Below, piece after piece: positions 22,362 to 33,699 of a stretch of 64,000 bases of DNA; the first letter of the stretch is position 1, and the number at the start of each line of letters is the position of its first letter. The notes beneath the pieces are model-generated. The model was not told where the DNA came from, did no database searches, and saw only the letters and a list, made by a program, of their open reading frames with translations. The position numbers and the translations under genes are program-made. The DNA lies in assembly GCA_035610365.1 (NCBI GenBank), contig CM069435.1:83175389-83239388 (forward strand), read 5' to 3'. The stretch comes from Aquatica leii. Taxonomy: Eukaryota > Arthropoda > Insecta > Coleoptera > Lampyridae.

Positions 22362-24290
22362 AATGTAGATTCTTTATTTTCATGCCAGTGGCCACTTCTT
22401 ATATGCAAAATTTTGCCATTTATATTTGCAAGACATGTCTAATTTGAAGGAAAGAATGACAGTTGAAGAATTCGAACTTTTTACAACTAAAGGATACTTT
22501 ACAATTAGACGTTCCGACAAATTTTGGCGTGGCACGTGGTCAGATATGGCGATTGAGCAATCATTGATGAGAACGATGAAATGCCCTGGCGGTCTTACTC
22601 ATAGACGTGGAGTTCAGAAAAGCTTGCTTTTTAAGTGGACTTTAGGAATGGCATTCTTGCACAATATTGGCGACGAAGTTGAAAAGTTTTGCTCTGTTGC
22701 TTTTTCCAGTTCTGAGCAACATGTTGAAATCAGAAGTTTGCGGGTTAATCGTGACAATGATGACGTAAAAAAACTGATGGATTGGTTGTGTCACCAGCCA
22801 CCTTTTTCAAAAGTTAAGGATATTATGTCAATAAGCACAGGAGTTGTCGGAGATGAAAAGATAAACTGTCACATGGCCCATGAAATTGGTTGTACTGGCA
22901 CCTCTAAAATCATTGGCAGCAATTTTTATACCGTAAAATTCAAATGGAATGACAGAATAAAATCACTAGATGTTATGGAATGTAGACATCCAGATAGAAG
23001 GTGACATTGTCCCAATGAATCCATTATTACTTTTCCAAAGAATGTGCAATGCAAAAGAATCTGAAAAAGAACTTGAAAAGTTTCTTAAGTACAAACTTGC
23101 TTTATTTTCATTATCGGTTTTCAATGACAAAGGCATGCGTAAATGCGTTAAATCTTCTATGTATAAGGCATTTAAGCAACATTCTGGAGACATAAATTTT
23201 GGAGATACAATGTATGTCACCGACGGAGGTCACTTATTACACCGAGTCATTTGGCATCGCGGTGAATCGTTTTTATCTATTTGCAATAACTACATTACAT
23301 TCGTTCGATCGAAATATATATCCAATGCCATGTTCGTATTCGACGGATATCCGGAAGGTGTAGCAAACCGTAGTACCAAATATGCAGAGCGATCTCAACG
23401 ATCACGAAAAACTGCTTTAGTAGACATACTTTTTGACGAGACAATGATTCCAACTGTGTCACAAAATAAATTCCGCCTTATTAGAATGTTGAAGACAAAA
23501 TTTGAAGCTGAGAATTTCATAGTCAAACAAGCCACGGAAGATGCGGATACGTTAATAATCAATACCGCAATAAGTGTTTTCTCAGCATTCGATATTGTAA
23601 TAGTTGTCGGCCAATATATAGATCTTCTTATTCTTTTGACAGCTCTATCTACGCGACCAAACGTGTATATTCTAAAACCAGGAAAAGGAAAAATTTTGCA
23701 GCAAATATATTCAACTGAAAGTATCGTAGCTAAAACAGCCGCAGATGATATGTTATTCTTGCATGCCTTCAATGGCTGGGATACAGCATGTGCACTCTTT
23801 AATCAAAGAAAAATATGGAATTTAATTATGTACTCCGAAAAAATCCAAATTTAAACGAGGTTATTCAGGTATTTAAAATTCCAAACGCTGATCCAGAAAT
23901 TATTGCTAAAACTGGGGAACGCTTTCTTCTTGAATTATACGTTTACAGTGATGTGAAACGTAAGAAAAGCATGTCTTTAAACGAGTATAAATATGCATGC
24001 TTCACAAAATCAGCATATAAAAGTAAATTTAATATTGCGTCGCTACCACCAACAAAAGCAGCAGCAGGAAAACATTTATTCCGAACCTATCACCAGGTTC
24101 AGCAGCGGTATAGAAATCAACTTAATGCAGAGCAATGGGGATAGAACAAAATCAAAAATGGGCTAATTCCTGTTACGACACTCAAGCCACCAGCCCTAGA
24201 AACCTTGTTAAAATTCATTATTTGTAAATGCACAGAGGGATGTCAGAAAACCTGTGGATGCAGAAAAGCTAGATTAATATGCTCCGTTTT
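22362..24290 (+). pseudogene. PIN/XPG-like nuclease-fold protein pseudogene (TE-associated, 5' truncated)
   Basis: Three nearly contiguous frames (22372-23004, 22970-23854, 23815-24290) form one protein broken by two frameshifts (near 22975 and 23815) and one stop in QWG*N (24142-24144). Order of motifs: FHASGHFLYAK (22372); FTTKGYFTIRRSDKFWRGTW (22477-22536) then IEQSLMRTMKCPGGLTHRRG; MNPLLLFQR; YVTDGGHLLHR (23213-23245); MFVFDGYPEG (23331-23360); ATEDADTLI (23534-23560); VVGQYIDLLILL (23604-23640; relatives have GDDTDLL). The tail is cysteine-rich (KCTEGCQKTCGCRKARLICS, 24228-24287). FVFDGYP, DAD and the DLL block resemble XPG/FEN-type acidic clusters. The family is widespread in invertebrate genomes as uncharacterised, TE-like proteins, with an N-terminal half missing here. 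Its catalytic activity is inferred, not known to me. Confidence 0.7.
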
Positions 24291-25010
24291 TTCAAGACTA
24301 GCTAATATAGAATTATTATGTGCGTTGGTAGATAGCATAAAAAAATTGATAAATTTACGACAAAATGTTCAATCAGAAATAAAGTATTGCCAACTTTAAT
24401 GCGTATAGAACATTAGCAATACTTTTTAATGTTAGCCGACAAACTGCTCAAACATATTTTCATACAATAATCTAGTTCATAAGTTTAATATTAAAACCTG
24501 TAATAAGATTTGCAGATAAAGATGAAATTAGGCATAACATTCCTAAATGCTTTTCAAAGTTTAAAAATACAAGACTTGTCTTAGACTGTATTGAAATACC
24601 AATTCAAGCTAATAAGTGCTTGAATTGTAGAATCAAAACATACTCCTATTACTCCTATTATAAAGGTAAACACACCTTCAAATTCTTAATTGGTGTAGCA
24701 CCATCAGGCTTAATAACATATGTAAGTGATGGTTATGGTGGTCGCACTTTTGATAAAGCGATTGTTAAATGTAAAAATTTAATTGCAAAATTAGAACCGC
24801 TGAATACAATTATGGTAGATAAAATTTTTTTAATAGATCAAAAACGTGCAGAAAATCTAATAACTCTAATTAAACTTGAATTTTTGAAAAAAAATCAACA
24901 AATGTCAAGAAAAGAAGCTGAAGGAACTACCGAAATAGCTCGCGTTTAAGTAGAGAGATCCATCCAACGAATAAAAAACCTTCGAATTTAAAAAAATACT
25001 ATTCCATGGT
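24290..25010 (+). pseudogene. DDE_Tnp_4 (ISL2EU-like) transposase pseudogene, catalytic part
   Basis: The segment begins with ANIELLCALVDSIKK and, after a frame change, a helix-turn-helix block TLAILFNVSRQTAQTYFHTI (24411-24470). The DDE domain follows: IPKCFSKFKNTRLVLDCIEI (24540-24600; family PECF...T..I.DC.E), then TYSYY..YKGKHTFKFLIGV (about 24640-24700), YVSDGYGGRTFDK (24720-24757), MVDKIFLID (24811-24837; family ADRGF.I) and EIARV*VERSIQRIKN (24929-24980), where the E of VERSIQR is the expected third catalytic residue. The motif string matches THAP-linked DDE_Tnp_4 transposases (ISL2EU/IS4EU group). Stops at 24472 and 24947 and a shift near 24395 inactivate it. The Arg after ADR.. is changed to Lys. 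Confidence 0.75.
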
Positions 25011-25084
25011 CTTTGCTTCTTCAATTGAAAAATATGATTATAGTTGCTGTAGCTCTAACTAATAGTATTATTATTTAAATGACT

Positions 25085-25497
25085 AGAATTGTTTGAAGAT
25101 TGATTAAATAAGATTGACGTATTTTCAAAACATTAGAATTGTTTTAAAATCGTTTTAGTAAAAACGAATACTTTGTGATTAGTCAGCATTAGTCGTTGCT
25201 ATCATTTCGATTAGTGTCGTCAACGCTTGCATTGCAAGTTGATATTTTTTTCACTTGTTCGGTGGTCATTTGATAAGTGATGCTTAGTGTACAATTACGA
25301 AATGGAACAATAAACGGTAAGTCTATACACTTATATAATTCATAAATGTAGTCAATATTATTATGATTTTCGTTCTTTAAGTATCATGTTTCAATTTGTA
25401 TTTTAGGAGTAATTAAGGTTCTAGTGTCATTAATTACAGTTCAATTCTTCAAATTTTCTATACGATTATGTACAACTAAAGGTATTCACAGTGTTTT
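25085..25497 (+). repeat. Shared promoter/first-exon segment (copy 1)
   Basis: About 410 bp that recur in reverse complement at 51424-51845. It starts just downstream of the DDE_Tnp_4 relic. It contains an ATG at 25280 opening MLSVQLRNGTIN, which runs exactly to a splice donor (ACG|GTAAGT, intron from 25317). The second copy keeps the same ATG, frame and donor. Past 25497 the two copies diverge, so the downstream exon is not found here. Confidence 0.7.
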
Positions 25498-26447
25498 TTT
25501 TTCTTCCGGTTGCTAGTTTAAGTCAACACCGATGTAATTCATAATGTCAGCCAGTGGCGGTTCGTGAAGTTGCGCTTAGAATGGGCTACATTTTTCAAAA
25601 AACTTATAGATAACGTGAACGTTTTCAAGTGTCATTAAAAGCATTATGTAGTCGATAGTGATTTATAGGGAGAATTCTATTGATAACTATTGTGTTTGAT
25701 ACAAAAAATTTAGACGTGTTGATTTTTACAGATTTTATAATAAATTTATTTTCATTAAAGAATCATAATACTTATGTGTGTTTACTTTTACATTTATTAT
25801 AAAAAATCGTTTCTAGAAAAGTTTTTGGTTTTGAATTTAATATTTGTTTTTCAGGGATGTATATGATACATGATACATTTGTGTATTATTAATAGTGAAT
25901 ACAAAAATAATATACACACACGTTTTAACCGTTTAAGAAAATTTTTTGTCGTATAATAGTACATTGCACTAAATAATTTAAATTTGCCATGATTAAATTT
26001 ACATTAATAATTTAAAAAATTGTTTGAGTTTGCAGTTTCAAAATTTGGGATTTAAAACTTATTTGTCCCAGTTTTGTGATTTTACAAATGGCAGTCTTAT
26101 TAAAAAGCATATATGATTTAATTTTTTTTTGAATATTTAAAAAATTTTGCATTTTGCTAATAAAGCAATAATAATTGCGTTTTTCTTTGATTTACTATTT
26201 TCAATTGAAAATCACCGATTTTTGTTTTGTTTAAATTAAGATTTGATATTAATAAAGCTACTAAACGACATTTTTTTCTGACTCTCATTGCTGATTAACA
26301 ATAAACGTAAATTAATATTAATTGAATATGTGTAGACGTTCCAAAATACTAGTATCATCTAGTATAATTCAACGGATATGTTATGATCAACTTCATTTTA
26401 TTGTTTTCTTTTAGATAAAACTGTAATACGGTATTTTTATAGCTGAC
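25498..26447. other. AT-rich sequence, nothing firmly recognised
   Basis: A CAGTGGCGGTTCGTGAAGTT word at 25551-25570 resembles a hAT terminus, but no matching second end was found nearby. The rest is low-complexity AT. Confidence 0.4.
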
Positions 26448-26450
26448 TGA

Positions 26451-26624
26451 GGCCCGGTTTCACTACTAAGAATTTAACTCTAGATTAACTAATCTACGGT
26501 TAATTTTAAAATCCTGTCATATTATTGGTTAACTTAAAACCACTAACAAATGATATGACAGGATTTTAAATTTAATCGTAGATTAGTTAATCTCGAGTTA
26601 AATTCTTAATGGTGAAACCGAGCC
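26451..26624. mobile_element. Foldback MITE, 174 bp
   Basis: Left end GGCCCGGTTTCACTACTAAG, right end (reverse complement) GGCTCGGTTTCACCATTAAG. The inverted similarity runs about 75 bp on each side (AGATTAACTAATCTA, AATCCTGTCATAT and others) and meets near the centre. It is flanked on both sides by TGA (26448-26450 and 26625-26627), a possible 3-bp target duplication. That size and the GGC-rich ends suit a PIF/Harbinger-type MITE, but TGA is not the usual TWA. Confidence 0.85.
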
Positions 26625-26627
26625 TGA

Positions 26628-29600
26628 GAAATTTTATTTCAACCTTTAACGACAGGCTTACAAATTAATTAAAAAAAATATTGTATAGTATCTTTTTGCA
26701 TTTTTTTAAAATTACGTATGACAAAAATACCGTTTCACTTACAATACGTCATGCAACTTCATGATTACTAAATTGAAACTATCGCGGGCTACAAACGCAA
26801 AAGCCTTTCCGCATGTTAAAACTGCATATGAAATCTCGTAGTGGGGGCGATGTCACGGTATAATGCTCTGCTACATATACAGGCATGAGCTCAAATACTA
26901 CTGGTCTTTGTAAATTTGCTCGAAACATGTTTTTATTTGTAGCGAAATCAGATTGGTTATCAGGAATGTACAACGTTGCTTAACTGTCAATATTCATAAA
27001 ATACATTTCTATTAGTCTAAAAAACATAAAGGTTTGTGCTCAAACTAGTTCTGGAAAAATTGTTGCATTTTTACTTTTTAATATTACACATAGCAGAGTA
27101 GACAAGTAGTAGTAGTTTGTGGTTGTAAATCCAACAGTATTTTGCACAGGAGAGCGCTTCTTGAAGTTGTTGGAAGAGGATATGACACTGGCTGTGGTCG
27201 AAGTTACCGAAGACAACCAAGAAAGTTGGTTTCAGAGTTTCGTTTTTTTTTTATTTTATTTTTATTGGTTCTGAGAAATAAACATTGTAAACAATGGTAT
27301 GGACGGATGCAAGAAACAAATTATTTAACATTAAATATTTAGCATTAAAGTCATAATATTAATTTACAAAACAAACGTCGAAAGTAAACTATAGCATAAC
27401 AACGTTAGTGCGATGCTAAGCCGTAATTCCGAGCGTTCAACTAACACAAAAATTACTATTACAAATTGTAAAATTTGAAAAAATATTTTTGGCTTTTTAC
27501 AAACTGTTTTAATATTTTTTTAACTTAATTGTGTTTTTATAATTACGCATACTGTCGATAAAAATTTTAAAAATTGTAATATTAACATGTAACAACAAAT
27601 TGTAACTAGATAAAATAATTTGATCTTACATCAAATTTTAATAAAATTAAATATCAAAAACAATTTGTAAAAAATTAGACGTTCAAATTATATAAGCTTT
27701 TAAAACGACAAAATTAGAAATTATTATAACTGTGTTTAAATTTGATAAACAGAACACGATTAAACTTATATATCAAATCACGCATAACGTTGAAAAACAA
27801 TTTGGAAAAAATAAATTGCTATATTTAATAAATTATATAACATAAATCAAATAAAACTGTAATTGAAATACGTATATTTTTTAATAAATTAAAAATGTAT
27901 AAACATATTTTAATGGCAGCTTTAATTACATTTTAGAACTGTTTTTTATTATTTTTAATAAATGTAATAAATTGTTATAAATGTATATAACCGCATTTTT
28001 ACAGTAATAAAATCAAAACCAAAAGAACATGCAACGGAAAAATATTAGATAAAAACTTGTAATGGAATATACATTAAATTTAAAGTTATAAACAAAAATT
28101 TACTTTGGAAGAAGTAATAACGATATAGATTTAATCATATTGAAAAGAAACAAGAAATGTCGGAAAAATGTTTTTTTATTGCCGTTATTTAATTGCTTTT
28201 CAGATAGTTGTATAAAATCTTTTACAAATAAAAAAGTTTTAAACTTCAAATTTTTGCTGTATTTAGTTTTACCAGTAACTTTATGAAAAGTTTTTACTTT
28301 TTAGATTTGTTTTTCATTAATTAAGTCAATTTTCTTTTTTATTCAATAATATTCAATTTAATTCTACTTGCCGATTTTTGACTAATACAATTTTTTTTTG
28401 CACTTCAGTGTATTTCAAGTCGAATAAATGTTAACTAATTTTAAAGCATTTCTATCATTATCATATACAATATATAAACCAAGACTTTGTCAAATTCATT
28501 AATTTTTAGTTATGTTTATATAATATATTATAATTTAGTGTGTGTTTGTTGTAATTAATTTTACTTAAAAATACACTACATTGCATATATCCTTATTTAG
28601 AATACTAATTAACTGTTAAATTTAAAATACCAAAATAGCTGCTTAATTAAATTTTTATTTGGGTTAAATAAAACAACAACAAATACTTTTTTATAACTGT
28701 TAAAATGTTTTAACTAAAAAAGTGGATTAATTAGAATTAAGTAATTTTAGAACGTCTTATATTACACAACGAACTTGGAAAACGCAGCATAGGGACTTCA
28801 ATGCTAAATCTTTAACGTTTAATTATTTACTTCCATAATTATTTTAGAGAAAAAGTATAAACTAATATTTTGTAGAGAAAAAAATACTACGTCTATCGGT
28901 ACTATTGTTTACAAGTTTCTATTTCCCGGAACCAAAATTCTGTTCTCCTTAAAACACATTCAACGCAAGAAAAAGTGAAAATATTAAAGTGATTTTATGC
29001 TAAAAATAGTGCTCATCAAGTAAGTGCCTTGTTTAGTGTAAAATATCTAATTTGACGGAAAATACCTTTCCGTATGCAGTCTCTAAATTCTACAGAAAAA
29101 AACCGAAAAATGAACGCGCCAACAGGTTAATTGATTAAAAGCTTTTTTACATTTGAACAATTTACCATTTATTACATAGAAAAACAATAATTAACAAAAA
29201 GTTTCATAATTATTTAATTTAATCTTTTGCTCTAAATTTGACAGTCTTTAATTGTAAATCACCAAAATGTGAATTTATACCAAACTTAAGTATTTAGTCA
29301 AAAACTTTTTGCAATTATTAACAAAACAAATAGTATAATTGCTACTTTAAATACCTGCTTTTAATCATGTTGTACGAAAGAAGTGTTTTCCTGGTTAGTC
29401 GCAGTCCCTAAACAAAGTAGATGTTTCAGCTCTTAGAGTTGCTACGATAATTTGGTGCGATCCGCTACAGAGCAAAGATGAATTACGGAAATTAGAAACT
29501 ATACTTTTCATCCATAACCTTAAGGAATATTTGATTGTGTTTGACGTACAATTGAATCTGTTAACAAAACAAAAGCAAACTTTTAACTGAAATATTTTAC

Positions 29601-29740
29601 AAACACATTGTTATACAGCTTGAATTTAGATGCACTATTACATATTAATGTTTTCCAACTACTAATTAACTAAAAATGTTTTCTTTTATAAATGATCAAA
29701 ATGCAACAAACATAACAAACACAGATACAAAATTATAACA
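26628..29740. other. AT-rich sequence, mostly unassigned
   Basis: A minus frame at 26779-26973 (IPDNQSDFATNKNMF...) and a plus frame at about 27125-27240 (ERFLKLLEEDMTLAVVEV) look less random than their surroundings and may be TE-protein fragments, but I do not recognise them. 27400-29740 is low-complexity AT with no motif. Confidence 0.35.
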
Positions 29741-29879
29741 AAAACAGTGCGGTATTAAGGCACTTGCATGACAAAACAAAACTCGTGTTATTTGAGAGGA
29801 ACTTGGTAAAGATGATAGACAAAAATTTACTAGAAAAAGCCCAACAGAAATTTTTGGCACAAATAAAGTTGATAGCCCA

Positions 29880-30440
29880 ATATATTATTGTAGACACTTT
29901 TTGATAAAGAACTTCTTGAGCATATTGCTGCGCAGTCAAATTTATACGCGATGCAAAAGAATCACAATAAACCATTGAGGACGAATAAGCATAAATTTGA
30001 AGAATTTATTGGGACTTGTGTATATATGTCAATATATGGCCTTCCTTATACAAGGATGTATTGGGCCGCAAATACGAGAGTCAAAAAAGTTACCGATGCC
30101 ATGTCTCGTAACCGATGGGAAGAATTGAAAAAAAAATTACATTTTAATAACAACGCACAAATGTCAAATCAAAATGAGCAATCTTGAGACAAACTATATC
30201 AAATACGCCCTTTCGTAAATGCACTACAAAGAAAGTTTATGAAGCTTCCACAGTAACAAATGTTGTGCGTGAACAAGCAAATAGTGCCATTCAAAGGCAA
30301 GTCGAATCTACGACAATACAACCCCTAGAAGCCACATAAATGGGGATACAAAATTTATGTATTATGTAATATTAAAAGTTTGGTGCAAAATTTATACAGG
30401 CAGTATTCAACTATAAACAAAATTTTCCGACATCAAACCG
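29880..30440 (+). pseudogene. piggyBac transposase fragment (second subfamily)
   Basis: Frames give LLEHIAAQSNLYAMQKN (about 29915-29965), FEEFIGTCVYMSIYGLPYTR (29997-30056), MYWAANTRVKKV, then MSRNRWEELKKKLHFNNN. After a stop follow DKLYQIRPFVNALQRKFMKL (30189-30249) and MLCVNKQIVPFKGKSNLRQY (30259-30318), then KPHKWGYKIYVLC. These are the N-terminal half and first catalytic block of a piggyBac (PGBD-like) transposase. VDEQ has become VNKQ, so the first catalytic Asp is lost. The sequence differs clearly from the piggyBac at 10.7 kb. Downstream catalytic blocks are absent. Confidence 0.85.
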
Positions 30441-30454
30441 AGTGGAAATTAATG

Positions 30455-31240
30455 GCGAATAAATATTTGCAGTTTTAATGGTAATTTTACACACTGCTAT
30501 AAGAGTTCTATGCTTTAGAAACGTTTTAACAAAAAGTTCTAACTGATTATTATTTTTTAAAGAATTTTCAAAAATTACGTCTGGCATTAGATTTTGTAAA
30601 AATGTTGCTAAAGCATAAGACTGTGTAAAATTACCATTAAAACTGCGGAAAATCATCAGCACGACACATTTTCACAAAATTTCTAGCCAAATGTAATTTT
30701 TCAAAATTGTTTTTTTTTCACCAATATTAAACAGTAAACAGTTGTAAATAGTTGGAACTTTTCGTTCAAATGTTTCTAAAGCATAGAACTCTTATAGAAC
30801 TGGATAAAATTACTATTAAAACTGCGGAAAATCATCAGCACGAGACATTTTTACAAAATTATTCTGAATATTAGAAATTTATAAAATTGTTAAAATAGCG
30901 ATCTAAAATTATACATATATACTTAACTTCAGCAGAACTATTTAGAACTCTTGTCAAAAAAAGTAATATTCAACGCGTTTTAGTACTTTAGAGAGGAGGA
31001 TGTCGTGCTAGATTTGCGAAGTTAGCACATTTTTACAATTTTGGTTTTTTAAGGTAAAAAATACGGAATTTTTTTAATTTTTATCAGGAGCTGTAGAACT
31101 ATAAAAAGTGCTATTAGAACTGTTATTTCTTTTTTTTTATTTTTTTACAAGATGTTCTGTAGGAACTGTAGAACTATGAATAGTGCTATTGGAACTCTTA
31201 TTATTTCTTTTGTATTTATAGAACGTCGTGCTAACTTTAC
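30455..31240. repeat. Cluster of inverted and direct repeats (foldback-like)
   Basis: Block ATTAAAACTGCGGAAAATCA followed by TCAGCACGA occurs directly at 30638 and 30815. Around 30478-30635 the words TTAATGGTAATTTTACACAC and GTGTAAAATTACCATTAA form an inverted pair, and AAGCATAGAACTCTTATA (30780) is inverted relative to TATAAGAGTTCTATGCTTTA (30498). A further direct pair at about 31092-31135 and 31158-31205 shares TGTAGAACTAT and GTGCTATT.GAACT. This suggests nested or scrambled copies of one non-autonomous element. Confidence 0.7.
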
Positions 31241-31249
31241 TGTCACTAC

Positions 31250-32040
31250 AAAGATGATTAATAAAACATAACGCTTTTAGATTTTAGTGTAAAAGAAAAT
31301 AAATGTACATAGTTTTTATTACAATTTTAATCTATAGTCAAGTAAGATAAAATTAGGTACAAAGTGCAAATGATTAAGAATGTGGTTTAGCGATGTTACA
31401 TTACAAGTGCTACGTAAGTGAAAAGTAAAAGTGTACGAGGGGTAAGAAAACAGAGACCTGTTGGTAAGAAATCAATGGCGAAATAAGAGTCAAACGTGGA
31501 AGTTGGTGGATTTAAGATGCTGCACCAAAAAAGAGCAGCAAATTAGTGAAAGCTGAAACTAAAAAAGTAAATTTAATGTGCTAAGAAGCCGAAAAATGTT
31601 CTGAAACCGTTGCGGAAGTCAATGATCTGCAATTCTATGGAAACCGATCCTGCAGTTTGCTACCGTAGTCGCCAACAAATCGTAATTCGCCAGGGTAACC
31701 GTAGTTTGCTAGCAAAAGTTATTCTAAGCACAACCGATTTTTAAAGACCTCATCGATATTATATAGTTTCCTGTGAGACGCCGTAACTAACCCGCCAATA
31801 ATCGTACATACGTATTAAGTTAAATTTTTAAGATATATTTTGTGTTTCGTAAAGATCTGTATTGTATTTAGTTTGTTTTAACATTAAGTTCCAATTAGGT
31901 AAAGATTTCGTTATTTATGTACAGTATGACAATACAAATTTTTTTGCTATAATTTCTTCTATTCTTGTAAGAAATCGAAAAGTTAACCTAAAAATCTTGA
32001 AAAAAAATCTTATACACTTCTTTTATGTCAGCCAGTGCTT
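31250..32040. other. Unassigned sequence
   Basis: 31380-31780 is somewhat GC-richer and could be the decayed C-terminal part of the adjacent pogo-like relic, but no motif is readable. Confidence 0.3.
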
Positions 32041-32480
32041 TTAGGTTTTCTTAGTGCCCAACTGTGCTGCTGTGTCTTTCATGAATCCTTTAAGCCGATT
32101 CATGCCAGCCATCTTGTCAACTTTTTGCTGATTAAGAACTTTACACCTGTTTCGAATACTTGAGTAATTATAAGTTAAAGTCCTTATTTGCTTATAAGTT
32201 AGCTGATAGTTTATATCACACGATTTCCAAATGTATTTTACCAAATTGTTGTTTTAACCATTGGTAAAAACTTAACATGTATATTTGCTGGAATAAACAT
32301 ACTTAATAATTCTTCTATCGATCGGTGTTTTTTTCTAAGTTTACTATTCTGGAATGGAACGTTTTTCGTTTGACAATGATTGCTCTAGCACTTTCTCTTT
32401 TGCCCATTGTTTTATTCAAAACATTGTCTATAGTATTTATCATCTCATTTTCATTTATATCACTTCTGGACGTTTTTCTT
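32041..32480 (-). pseudogene. pogo/Tigger-like transposase N-terminus relic
   Basis: On the minus strand the frames read SRSDINENEMINTIDNVLNK (about 32400-32480), then MGKRESARA and RKTFHSRI (32340-32395), which fits the Pipsqueak/CENP-B helix-turn-helix of pogo-like transposases (W..E.M..AI..V.N...S.R.AA..F.VPR.T...R). Further on, KVLNQQKVDKMAGMNRLKGF (32085-32145) fits the CENP-B second DNA-binding motif (F....GLAG.DWL.GF..R). Catalytic domain motifs are not found. There are several frameshifts. The identification is moderately secure because two consecutive domains agree in order and strand. Confidence 0.6.
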
Positions 32481-32489
32481 TAAGAGTTA

Positions 32490-33210
32490 AAATATATCTG
32501 AATTGTAAGGTAATTGTAAGAAGTCTCTATTAAAAGAACGATTAATCTGTTTTAGTCAGGTTAAATGTGCCCCACTCATAGGTAGTTGAATCTGTCCCAT
32601 TGTATCATTATGCGCGCGCTTCTTTTTAAATTTCATTTTTAGGTTAGAATTTCTCTAGTCATATAACGCCCTAATATGTGCTAAAAACAATGCTTATGTA
32701 CTAATCTAACAATATTTCAAAAATTCACACATATTGCTATAGATACACATTTTATGCACGGTTTTGAATTTTCCTTTTAAGTTAATGATTTCAAATCGCA
32801 ATTATTGTGTATTCTCAGGCAGTTTACATCTAGAAGTAAAAGTTACGCGTAGCCTAGCAAAAATCTACAAGATCAAAATTTATTCTCACATCTAATTTTT
32901 CATTATTTAATTGTAGGACGAGCGTAGATAAGCAAAATTTAGGACATTTTTGCCGGGCATAACACTAATACGGCTAATTGTTGTGAAATTGAAAAATTGA
33001 CGATACACCGGAAAGAAAAATAACTAAATAAGTAAGAAGTGTTGATAGTAAACGGTACAACGTTATCACTTCTTTATTGGCTACAGACTAGACGTATCTT
33101 AACCTAAGTATTTTGGACCTAATTGAATGCGTTCGATACCTAAAAGTGTTAGTTCCTCTATACATTTTGCATTCTAAAAGAACAATAAAGATTTCCCAGT
33201 TTTGACGCCT
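32490..33210. other. AT-rich sequence, nothing recognised
   Basis: No motif on either strand. It ends at the TA target of mariner-like copy B. Confidence 0.5.
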
Positions 33211-33213
33211 GTA

Positions 33214-33660
33214 CACTACCTCAAAAAAGTAATTGGACACTTTTAAGCGCGACCTACAAAGTAAGCAACCCAACTTACGTTATAATAGAACGGCTAGTTA
33301 AAATTGACAACATTGGCATTGTAGACATTACTTGCAGCGATATTACGAGGTTACTAACCATTCTTTACATGTTTTTTTGCTGCAAATAATTATCTAAATT
33401 GTACCATAAAGACCTAAAGTTTTTTTCGCCCAATTTTCTATTTATGTTCTCTGTTCAAGTTTTAAATGAAAGTTATAGCCCTTAATTAAAAAAGTCCTAA
33501 GTCATTTATAATTTGATTTATAATTAAAATTAATTAAAAAGGTTTTATTAATAGCTCGAATAAATATAAACTGCATGCCCAAATATGAAATTTCTGTTTT
33601 AATTAGCCTACATTTTTAATATTTCCGGATTAAATTAAAGTCAACATTTTGATTTTATTT
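33214..33660 (+). repeat. Left long terminal inverted repeat of copy B
   Basis: Inverted counterpart of about 37905-38350 and of 1050-1496 in copy A. It has small indels but continuous alignment by eye. Confidence 0.8.
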
Positions 33661-33699
33661 CTAAAAGAAGTCATTTGAACGTAATTAGTGATTAAACAA

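Noticed and set aside
25551..25570. CAGTGGCGG word resembling a hAT terminus
   Set aside because: No partner terminus or 8-bp duplication nearby; too short to support.
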